Position numbers and translations under genes: made by a program | The notes under the pieces: model-generated | Seen by the model: only the letters and a program-made list of their open reading frames with translations | Told to the model about the DNA's origin: nothing | Database searches by the model: none | Source: Ruminococcus sp. | Lineage (GTDB): Bacteria > Bacillota > Clostridia > Oscillospirales > Ruminococcaceae | DNA: 64,000 nt | NCBI GenBank assembly: GCA_017462565.1 | Contig: JAFTQW010000040.1 | Coordinates: 124,001 to 188,000 of the forward strand | Direction: 5' to 3' | Part shown: in pieces, positions 41,064 through 48,691 of the stretch | How the letters are laid out: each line of letters opens with the position of its first letter | How positions within the stretch are numbered: the stretch's first letter is position 1

Positions 41064-43685
41064 TTATTTCTTAAAACCTTCAATAGCCTGATTTATCTTA
41101 GCCATTTTCTCCTCTGCCTTTGCAAGCTTTGCCTTTTCAGCTTCGATAAGCTTTTCCGGAGCTTTAGCGATAAATCCCTGATTATTGAGCTTTCCGCTGA
41201 GGAAATCAATATCCTTCTGAACCTTTGCCTTTTCTTTTTCAAGACGTGCAATTTCCTTTTCCTTGTCAACAAGCTCGTCCATAGGAATAAAAATTCTTGC
41301 GGAATCCGTTACGGCGCTTGCTGAATCCGGAATATCGAACTTATCGCCTATTTCAACAGCAGAAGCGGAAGCAAGCTTCTCGAAAAATACAGTGCATGAG
41401 CTGAAAAGCTCCTTATCGGCAGTTTCAATGAAGAGTTTTGCCTTAACCGATGGAACTACGTTCATTTCCGTTCTTGTATTTCTTACAGCCTTGATAGCTG
41501 AAATAACTTTTTCAAATGCCTTTTCCTCTTCTGAATAGTCAATTGAGACATCATAAACCGGATAGGATTCAAGTATGATCATAGAGCTTTCGTTTGTGAG
41601 AACCTGCCATATTTCCTCTGTGATGAAAGGCATGAACGGGTGGAGAAGCTTCAGCATTCCCTGCATTGCCCATACGAGAACTGCCTGAGCCTTTTCCATT
41701 GTCTCGCCGCCTGTCTGGATTCTCGGCTTTGTAAGTTCAATGTACCAGTCGCAGTAAACGTCCCAGATAAAGTCGTAGATTTTCTGTGAAGCAACTCCCA
41801 GCTCGTATTTATCGAGGTTTTCGTTAACTTCCTTTGCAAGCTGATTAAATTTATTAACAATCCACTTATCCTCAAGCTCAAGCTCCTCGGGAAGTCCCTT
41901 GAATTCAAAATTTTCAGGAAGATTCATCATGATAAAGCGTGAAGCGTTCCAAAGTTTGTTTGCGAAGTTTCTGGCAGCCTTTACCTTATCGTCGATGTAA
42001 CGCATATCGTTTCCGGGAGAATTTCCGGTTGCAAGCATAAAGCGGAGAGCGTCTGCTCCGTATTCGTCGATAACTTCAAGCGGATCGATTCCGTTGCCGA
42101 GCGATTTCGACATCTTACGTCCCTGCGAATCACGCACAAGACCGTGGATAAGAACCGTATCGAACGGAACTTTTCCCATGTTTTCAAGGCCGCTGAACAT
42201 CATTCTGATAACCCAGAAGAAAATGATGTCATATCCTGTAACAAGAGTATTTGTAGGATAAAAATAGTCAAGATCCTCGGTCTTATCAGGAAATCCTAAC
42301 GTTGAGAAAGGCCAGAGAGCCGAACTGAACCATGTATCAAGGGTATCAGGGTCCTGTCTCATCGGTTTGCCGCACTTAGGACAAACTGCGGTATCTTCTT
42401 TGGTAACGACCATTTCGCCGCATTCATCGCAGTAAAACGCCGGAATCTGATGTCCCCACCATATCTGACGTGAGATGCACCAGTCACGGATATTATTGAG
42501 CCAGTGGAAATAAATCTTGTCAAATCTTTCGGGAACAAACTTCGTATCGCCGTTCTTTACTGCGTCAATAGCAGGCTGTGCAAGCGGAGCCATTTTAACG
42601 AACCACTGTGTAGAAACCTTCGGCTCAACCGTTGTTCCGCAGCGGTAACAAGTTCCGACATTATGGCTGTATTCCTCGATCTTAACGAGTGCGCCCTCTG
42701 CCTCAAGATCTTCAACTATCTTCTTTCTTGCCTCGTATCGGTCCATACCTGCATAAGCCGGATAATCGTCGGTAATTGTTGCATCGTCGTTCATAACGTT
42801 GATAACCGGAAGATTATGTCTGAGTCCGACCTCGAAATCGTTCGGGTCATGCGCAGGAGTAATTTTAACAACGCCTGTTCCGAAGTCCATTTCAACGTAA
42901 TCATCGGCAACAATCGGTATCTCTCTGTGAACGATAGGAAGAATTACCGTCTTGCCAACGAGATCTTTATAGCGTTCGTCCGCAGGATTTACTGCAACAG
43001 CGGTATCGCCGAGAAGAGTTTCCGGACGTGTTGTAGCAAGCTCAAGATAGCCGTCGCTGTCCTTTATCTTATAGCGGAGATGCCAGAAGTGACCTGCCTG
43101 ATCTTCGTAAGTAACCTCTGCGTCTGAAAGCGATGTCTTGCATTTCGGACACCAGTTGATTATTCTTTCACCTCTGTAGATGAGTCCTTTTTCATAATAT
43201 TTAACGAAAACTTCCTTAACCGCCTTCGAGCATCCCTCGTCCATAGTGAAACGCTCTCTCGACCAGTCGCATGATGAACCGAGCTTTTTAAGCTGTTCGA
43301 CGATACGTCCGCCGTACTGTTTTTTCCACTCCCAAGCTCTTTCCATGAAGCCGTCACGTCCTAAATCCTCTTTAGTAACGCCCTCCTTGCGCATTGCTTC
43401 AACTATTTTAGCTTCAGTAGCAATAGCGGCATGATCGGTTCCGGGAAGCCAGAGTGCAGAATATCCGCTCATTCTTTTCCAGCGTATGAGAATATCCTGA
43501 AGAGTTTCGTCAAGAGCGTGTCCCATATGAAGCTGTCCCGTTATGTTCGGCGGAGGAATTACTATCGTGTATGGAGTTTTTTTCGGGTCAACTTCTGCAC
43601 GGAAGCAGCCTTTTTCGTTCCATGCAGCATAGATTCTGTCCTCGAAATCCTTCGGATTATAGGACTTTGCAAGTTCTTTTGCCAT
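41064..43685 (-). CDS. valS: Valyl-tRNA synthetase
   Basis: Class I aminoacyl-tRNA synthetase charging tRNA-Val. The 873-residue protein shows the HIGH-type motif PPPNITGQLHMGHAL, WLPGTDHAAIAT, the editing domain (TTRPETLLGDTAVAVNPADERY), a zinc-ribbon CDECGE...CPKCGKPMRQDPDTLDTWFSSALWPF, the KMSKS motif GRKMSKSLGNGIDPLEVI, an anticodon-binding domain and a C-terminal coiled coil (KEIARLEKEKAKVQKDIDFL). Transcription starts at a consensus promoter and passes through a T-box leader, so expression responds to uncharged tRNA-Val. Confidence 0.97.
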   Translation of the reverse strand: MAKELAKSYNPKDFEDRIYAAWNEKGCFRAEVDPKKTPYTIVIPPPNITGQLHMGHALDETLQDILIRWKRMSGYSALWLPGTDHAAIATEAKIVEAMRKEGVTKEDLGRDGFMERAWEWKKQYGGRIVEQLKKLGSSCDWSRERFTMDEGCSKAVKEVFVKYYEKGLIYRGERIINWCPKCKTSLSDAEVTYEDQAGHFWHLRYKIKDSDGYLELATTRPETLLGDTAVAVNPADERYKDLVGKTVILPIVHREIPIVADDYVEMDFGTGVVKITPAHDPNDFEVGLRHNLPVINVMNDDATITDDYPAYAGMDRYEARKKIVEDLEAEGALVKIEEYSHNVGTCYRCGTTVEPKVSTQWFVKMAPLAQPAIDAVKNGDTKFVPERFDKIYFHWLNNIRDWCISRQIWWGHQIPAFYCDECGEMVVTKEDTAVCPKCGKPMRQDPDTLDTWFSSALWPFSTLGFPDKTEDLDYFYPTNTLVTGYDIIFFWVIRMMFSGLENMGKVPFDTVLIHGLVRDSQGRKMSKSLGNGIDPLEVIDEYGADALRFMLATGNSPGNDMRYIDDKVKAARNFANKLWNASRFIMMNLPENFEFKGLPEELELEDKWIVNKFNQLAKEVNENLDKYELGVASQKIYDFIWDVYCDWYIELTKPRIQTGGETMEKAQAVLVWAMQGMLKLLHPFMPFITEEIWQVLTNESSMIILESYPVYDVSIDYSEEEKAFEKVISAIKAVRNTRTEMNVVPSVKAKLFIETADKELFSSCTVFFEKLASASAVEIGDKFDIPDSASAVTDSARIFIPMDELVDKEKEIARLEKEKAKVQKDIDFLSGKLNNQGFIAKAPEKLIEAEKAKLAKAEEKMAKINQAIEGFKK

Positions 43686-43721
43686 TGGTATTTCTCCTTT
43701 TGTAAATTATTTTTGAAAATA

Positions 43722-43975
43722 AAAAAGCCCCGAACCGTTTAAGGTTCAGGGCGAACGATGTCCGTGTTACCACCTGAATTCAAAGCATATGCTCCGCACT
43801 CTGCAAGGTCATACAACCTACCTCTCTGTAACGTGAGAACACGCTGCCGGCTACTGGAAATTGTTCACCGACAGAACTCGGAAGCTACTTCAGCAAATCC
43901 CTCATACCGCCTTGCACCGTTCCGGCGACTCTCTGTGAATCGGAAACAAGCCTACTCCTCTTCGTCATCGTTTTT
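43722..43975 (-). ncRNA. T-box leader (tRNA-Val-responsive riboswitch) of valS
   Basis: On the minus strand the leader shows stem I features (GATGACGAAGAGGAGTAG, AGAGAGTCGCCGG), the T-box core around GGTGGTAACACG (within 43763-43778) and a terminator stem, GCCCTGAACC with GGTTCGGGGC, followed by TTTTTT (about 43752-43721). Uncharged tRNA pairing with the T-box bulge would favour the antiterminator. A GTA in TGAAGTAGCTTC is a possible valine specifier but this was not folded rigorously. The position immediately ahead of valS fixes the ligand as tRNA-Val. Confidence 0.9.
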
Positions 43976-43988
43976 GAAATATGATATT

Positions 43989-44017
43989 ATTATACATGAT
44001 TTTTTGAAAGTTGTCAA
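43989..44017 (-). promoter_or_regulatory. Consensus promoter of the valS T-box transcript
   Basis: TTGACA (on the minus strand, about 44017-44012) and TATAAT (43994-43989) are separated by 17 nt, matching consensus sigma-A spacing. Confidence 0.8.
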
Positions 44018-44028
44018 GGAATTTTTTT

Positions 44029-44090
44029 AACCCTTTGGAAACCCGGTATCAATCTATCTGGAGCTATCATCTGGAAAATTCGGGGTAAAT
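44029..44090. repeat. Partial family A repeat (copy 6)
   Basis: AACCCTTTGGAAACCCGGTATCAAT matches the junction between the second and outer hairpins of the other inverted copies, followed by a diverged segment. The element overlaps the 3' end of a small membrane protein gene. Confidence 0.5.
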
Positions 44091-44221
44091 TCCGATTTTC
44101 TCAAACTACTTCTGATATCCGATATTAATTTTACAATAACGATGCCTGTAATAAATCCTACAATAATAAAAATAACTATTGCTAACCAAACTATCAATAC
44201 TGTTTCTCCACCAATACCCAT
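44054..44221 (-). CDS. Small single-pass membrane protein (55 residues)
   Basis: The product MGIGGETVLIVWLAIVIFII... has one long hydrophobic helix (about 7-32) followed by a charged tail (KLISDIRSSLRKSEFTPNFPDDSSR). An AGGTG element lies 5-9 nt upstream of the ATG. Its stop codon and last residues lie in a family A repeat remnant. No family is recognised. Confidence 0.45.
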   Translation of the reverse strand: MGIGGETVLIVWLAIVIFIIVGFITGIVIVKLISDIRSSLRKSEFTPNFPDDSSR

Positions 44222-44300
44222 TGTTTACACCTACTTTGTAAATCATATAAAAATCATTAATGCCGCATCCCCAAAAATTATGTGCTGCACCATCAATTTT

Positions 44301-45725
44301 CTACTTTCCTATCTTCTCAACCTTCATAAGATTAGTCGTACCCGAAACTCCGAGCGGAACTCCGGCAGTTATGGCAACAAGGTCGCCGTCCTCAACAAGG
44401 CGGTGAGACTCGGCGGCTTCAACAGCAGCTGCAAAAAGCTCGTCTGTACTCTTTTTCTCATCAATTATATAGGGAATAACGCCCCAGCTCATATTCATCT
44501 GACGGCAAACGACTTCGCTCATAGTACAGCTTATGATAGGACAGTCCGGACGATATTTCGAGATAAGTCTCGCTGTCTGTCCGCCGAGAGAAACCGTAAT
44601 TATCGCTCTTGCATTGAGGTCATGAGCGGTCGTTACAGTAGCATGAGCAATAGCCTCTGCAATGTTTCCGTTAGTTTCGGTACGGCGGGCGGAAAATCTT
44701 GCTTTGTAATTAATGTTGTTTTCGGTAGTTTCCGCAATAAGAGCCATAGTTTTAACGGCTTCAACAGGGAAATCTCCTGCGGCAGTCTCTCCTGAAAGCA
44801 TGATAGCGCTTGTACCGTCGTAGATAGCGTTTGCAACGTCGGTTATCTCCGCACGTGTCGGACGTGGATGCGTTATCATTGATTCAAGCATCTGCGTTGC
44901 CGTAATAACCTGTTTTCCGGCATTATATCCCTTTTTGATGATAGATTTCTGAATTGCCGGAATCTGCTCGAACGGTATTTCAACGCCCATATCTCCTCTT
45001 GCGACCATAATTCCGTCAGCAGCTTCGAGGATCTCGTCAATATTTTCAACACCGTCTATGTTCTCAATTTTCGCAATAATTCTTACATCAAACCAGCCAA
45101 GACTCTGTGTGAATTTTCTGAGGTAATTTATATCGGCAGCAGAACGTACAAAGCTTGCGGCGATGAAATCGTACCCCATTTTTGCGCCGAATTCAAGATC
45201 GTCCATATCCTGTGAACTGAGATAAGGCATAGAAAGCTGCACTCCCGGAACGTTTATGCCCTTATTATCCGAAAGGATTCCCCCATGGATTACACGGCAG
45301 GTTATTTCAGTTGCGCTTACTTTTTCTGCGATAAGCTCAATAACTCCGTCGTTTATGAGGATTCTTGTGCCGATGCTGACATCTCTCGGAAGCTTTTTAA
45401 AGCTGATGCTTCCGACAGTATTGGTGCATGGAACGTCCTCCGTAGTAAGAGTGTAGATATCGCCGTCGAAAATTTCAACAGGCTTGCTGTCAACAAATTT
45501 ACCGAGACGTATCTCCGGTCCTTTTGTGTCAAGAAGCGTAGCGATAGGAAGATCGAGTTCTTTTCTCAGCTTTTCGATCACTCTGAAACGCTTTTCATGG
45601 GTTTTATAATCTCCGTGGGAAAAGTTGAAACGTGCAACATTCATTCCGGCAAGCATAAGCTCCCTCATTATATTTTCGTCATCGGTTGCAGGACCGATAG
45701 TACATACAATTTTAGTTTTTCTCAT
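44301..45725 (-). CDS. pyk: Pyruvate kinase
   Basis: Converts phosphoenolpyruvate and ADP to pyruvate and ATP. The 474-residue protein begins RKTKIVCTIGPATDDENIM, contains NFSHGDYKTH, LDTKGPEIRLG, the active-site Lys segment IIAKIENIDGVENIDEI, MVARGDMGVEIPFEQIP, ATQMLESMITHPRPTRAEITDVANAIYDGTSAIMLSGETA, and a C-terminal regulatory domain. It lacks the extra C-terminal PEP-utiliser-like domain of Bacillus pyruvate kinase. It is 21 nt downstream of pcrA and probably in the same transcript. Confidence 0.96.
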   Translation of the reverse strand: MRKTKIVCTIGPATDDENIMRELMLAGMNVARFNFSHGDYKTHEKRFRVIEKLRKELDLPIATLLDTKGPEIRLGKFVDSKPVEIFDGDIYTLTTEDVPCTNTVGSISFKKLPRDVSIGTRILINDGVIELIAEKVSATEITCRVIHGGILSDNKGINVPGVQLSMPYLSSQDMDDLEFGAKMGYDFIAASFVRSAADINYLRKFTQSLGWFDVRIIAKIENIDGVENIDEILEAADGIMVARGDMGVEIPFEQIPAIQKSIIKKGYNAGKQVITATQMLESMITHPRPTRAEITDVANAIYDGTSAIMLSGETAAGDFPVEAVKTMALIAETTENNINYKARFSARRTETNGNIAEAIAHATVTTAHDLNARAIITVSLGGQTARLISKYRPDCPIISCTMSEVVCRQMNMSWGVIPYIIDEKKSTDELFAAAVEAAESHRLVEDGDLVAITAGVPLGVSGTTNLMKVEKIGK

Positions 45726-45746
45726 AAAAAACTCCTTTTTAAGTGA

Positions 45747-48107
45747 TTATAATTTTTTCAGCTTAGCGTAATTTGCCATAATTTTCTTAGTTCCGACCTT
45801 CTCAAAGGCGATTTCAAGCATTGCGTCGTTCGCCATTTTCTTAACGGAAAGAATAGTGCCCTCGCCGAAAATATTATGTAAAACTCTTTCGCCCGCCGAA
45901 TATGTTTCTATTGCTTTAGAAGCGGATTCAGTGTGCATTTTGTTTCTTGCAAGCTGCTGCTGAAGAGAAGTTGAATGAACCTCTGTTACAGTATTATCAT
46001 TTCCCGAAAGCTGATTTTTCATAGCTGCGGCATTATCATGCTTTTCGATAAAATCGCTGCCTATTTCACGCATAAAACGTGACGTAACGTTTCTCTGGGT
46101 CTGTCCGAATATCATACGCTGAGCAGCATTGGCAAGATACAATCTCTTTTTTGCACGAGTAATTGCAACGTAAGCAAGACGGCGTTCCTCTTCCATATCC
46201 TCTTCGCTGTCGAACGAGCGTGAGCTGGGGAAAATCCCGTCGTCAAGACCGATAACGAAAATATTATCAAATTCAAGTCCCTTTGCGGAATGAACAGTCA
46301 TCAGAGTGACCTTATCGTCCGAACCGTCGTCCCTGTCGGCTTCCGTGTAAAGAGCGACTTCCTCCAGGAATCCGCTGAGCGACGGTTCATCCGCTTCCTG
46401 CATATACTTCGCCATGGAGGAACGAAGTTCCTGAACGTTTTCGATTTTCGTATCTGCATTTTCAAGCGTTTTCAGATAATCGAGATAACCTGTTTTATCA
46501 AGAAGAACGTCGAGAAATTCGTCAAGCGGAAGCTCCTCCGACTTTTCGGTAAGGAAGTTGAACATTGCGTAGGCATTTTTAAGAGCGTTCAGCTTCTTTG
46601 AAAGCGGAGCGTACTCCTCGCAGGTTTTAAGGACATCGAACGGAGAAAGGCGCAGATCACGGCTTATATCTTCGATAAGAGCGACCGTTGAATCTCCTAT
46701 CCCACGCTTCGGCTCATTGATGATTCTCTTGAATCGGAGCATATCGCTGTGATTGTTTATAAAGCTGAGATAAGAGGTAACGTCCTTTATTTCCTTACGG
46801 TCATAGAATCGCATACCACCGTAAACTCTGTAAGGAATACCGCATTTAACAAGCATACGCTCAACAGCGTTGGACTGTGCATTCATTCTGTAAAGAACGG
46901 CATTGTCGGAATATTTTCCGGTTGCTTTGTAATGCTCCTGAATAGTATCAGCGACAAATTTTGCCTCGTCGGTTTCATCAACCGCCTTATACCAATATAC
47001 CTTATCGCCCTTGTCGCCTTTTGTCCACAAAGACTTTTCTTTGCGTCCGTAATTATGGGAAATAACGGCATTTGCCGCATTCAGGATAGTCTGTGTTGAA
47101 CGATAATTCTGTTCAAGGCGAATAACCTTAGCTCCCTTGAACTGTGATTCAAAGCCGAGAATATTCTCAATATTTGCGCCTCTGAACTTATATATACTCT
47201 GATCGTCATCACCAACAACGCAGAGATTGGAATGCGCCTGTGAAAGCAGTGAAACGAGTCTGAACTGAACGTGGTTGGTATCCTGATATTCGTCAACCAT
47301 TATATACTTATAGCGCTTCTGATATTTTTCAAGAACAGCCGGAAATTCTTCAAAAAGTCTTACGGTATGGCAAAGGATATCGTCGAAATCAAGGGCATTT
47401 GCGGTTTTCAGCCTCTCCTGATAAAGAGCGTAAATACGGGCAATTATCTTCTTGCGGTAATCCTGTCCTGCATCGGAGCGCATTTCATCGGGCGATATCA
47501 TTTTATCTTTTGCAAAGCTTATCTCGCTTAATACGGCTCTCGGAGCAAGCTGTTTTTCAGAAACGTCAATATCGCTCATTATCGCCTTTATCATACGCTG
47601 ACTGTCATCAGAATCATAAATCGTAAAATCCCTGCCGTAACCGAGAGCTTCTATTTCGCTCCGCAGTATTCTCACACAGGCTGAATGGAACGTTGAGGCA
47701 TTTATGTTCATTCCGTCCTCTCCGAGCATATTGCAGAGTCGTTCACGAAGCTCGGCGGCTGCTTTGTTCGTAAAAGTAATAGCAAGAATATTCCACGGCT
47801 TAACAGGTTCAGCCGCTATAATATCACGCAGAGTTTCAGCGTCGTTATTCTTTCCCCCGGCAAAATCACGAAGAAAAGCGATATCGGCGTCGTTTCCGGC
47901 AGCAGATTCGTCCGCATAGGCATTTCCGAACTTTATCATATTTGCGATGCGATTAATAATAACCGTAGTTTTTCCGCTTCCGGCTCCGGCAAGAACCAGA
48001 ACAGGACCGTTCACCGTAAAAACGGCTTCCTGCTGCATTTCATTCATTCGTCCAAAATATTTCTTTAGTGCATCTCTTTTAGCAGAAATGAAAGGATTGT
48101 TACTCAT
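45747..48107 (-). CDS. pcrA: UvrD/PcrA-type superfamily 1 DNA helicase
   Basis: 3'-5' DNA helicase in repair and conflict resolution. The 786-residue protein has the SF1A motifs: MNEMQQEAVFTVNGPVLVLAGAGSGKTTVIINRI (Q motif and Walker A), ILAITFTNKAAAELRERL, YIMVDEYQDTNHVQF (Walker B), VVGDDDQSIYKFRGA, LEQNYRSTQTIL, VTLMTVHSAKGLEFDNIFVIGLDDG and EEERRLAYVAITRAKKRLYL. The C-terminus ends with a tudor-like ERVLHNIFGEGTILSVKK module that binds RNA polymerase in PcrA. A short insertion (about 55-85) with NAYADESAAGNDADI follows Walker A. Confidence 0.95.
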   Translation of the reverse strand: MSNNPFISAKRDALKKYFGRMNEMQQEAVFTVNGPVLVLAGAGSGKTTVIINRIANMIKFGNAYADESAAGNDADIAFLRDFAGGKNNDAETLRDIIAAEPVKPWNILAITFTNKAAAELRERLCNMLGEDGMNINASTFHSACVRILRSEIEALGYGRDFTIYDSDDSQRMIKAIMSDIDVSEKQLAPRAVLSEISFAKDKMISPDEMRSDAGQDYRKKIIARIYALYQERLKTANALDFDDILCHTVRLFEEFPAVLEKYQKRYKYIMVDEYQDTNHVQFRLVSLLSQAHSNLCVVGDDDQSIYKFRGANIENILGFESQFKGAKVIRLEQNYRSTQTILNAANAVISHNYGRKEKSLWTKGDKGDKVYWYKAVDETDEAKFVADTIQEHYKATGKYSDNAVLYRMNAQSNAVERMLVKCGIPYRVYGGMRFYDRKEIKDVTSYLSFINNHSDMLRFKRIINEPKRGIGDSTVALIEDISRDLRLSPFDVLKTCEEYAPLSKKLNALKNAYAMFNFLTEKSEELPLDEFLDVLLDKTGYLDYLKTLENADTKIENVQELRSSMAKYMQEADEPSLSGFLEEVALYTEADRDDGSDDKVTLMTVHSAKGLEFDNIFVIGLDDGIFPSSRSFDSEEDMEEERRLAYVAITRAKKRLYLANAAQRMIFGQTQRNVTSRFMREIGSDFIEKHDNAAAMKNQLSGNDNTVTEVHSTSLQQQLARNKMHTESASKAIETYSAGERVLHNIFGEGTILSVKKMANDAMLEIAFEKVGTKKIMANYAKLKKL

Positions 48108-48188
48108 AAATAAATCACCATCATGTTAAAAAATTATCAAAACGTAAAGGCAGTTTAATAAAAAATGACACGCTGCCCGAAATTATTT

Positions 48189-48362
48189 AGGCAACACCGC
48201 ACAATTATTGTCGTGCAGATGCGCTGTCAGATTTTTCGTCAGATTGCATAAAAACGACGCAGGCATACTGCCGTATGGCAAGAAGTTTTTGTGTAAGATG
48301 ACGAAAAATATGCAAGCAGATGTACGGCAAAGGCGTTAGCCGTTAATTGTGCGGTGTTGCCT
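48189..48362. repeat. MITE-like element, family B long copy with perfect 19-bp terminal inverted repeats
   Basis: AGGCAACACCGCACAATTA (48189-48207) is exactly inverted at 48344-48362. The 174-bp element has an internal hairpin (GCAGGCATACTGCCGTATGGC) and shares several internal blocks with the 5961-6126 copy. It has no reading frame. It could fold into one long cruciform. No clear target duplication beyond 2 bp was found. Confidence 0.85.
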
Positions 48363-48476
48363 TTAGATACATTATACCATATTTGTCAAGCTTTGAAAAG
48401 ACCTTAAACAAAACTTTTTTCCGAGAGATTCTGAAAGAACGCATTTTTGCCTGTATTCTGCCTACAATTATATTAT

Positions 48477-48520
48477 AGGCAACACCACGCAAAGCACACC
48501 TGGCGGCGTTGACTGCATAA
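48477..48520. repeat. Short family B copy upstream of the GH9 gene
   Basis: AGGCAACACCACGCAAAGCACACCTG resembles the fruK leader copy over 30 nt. A TATTAT box directly precedes it (48471-48476). The remainder of the 48108-48691 interval is AT-rich with no gene. Confidence 0.6.
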
Positions 48521-48691
48521 TGTCGTAAAAAGTCATAGCGATATAGAAAAAATACCGAAAAACAGCTTGTTTATGTTAACGAATATCGGTTAAAAAGTAG
48601 TTTTCAATAGCATAATTGCTTTTTTCCCTTTACAAAGGATCAAAAAAGTATTAAAGTATATTATAATATAATATATTTTCAGGAGGTAATT

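Noticed and set aside
43722-43975. Protein-coding frame at 43758-44030
   Set aside because: The stretch is the valS T-box leader read on the wrong strand.
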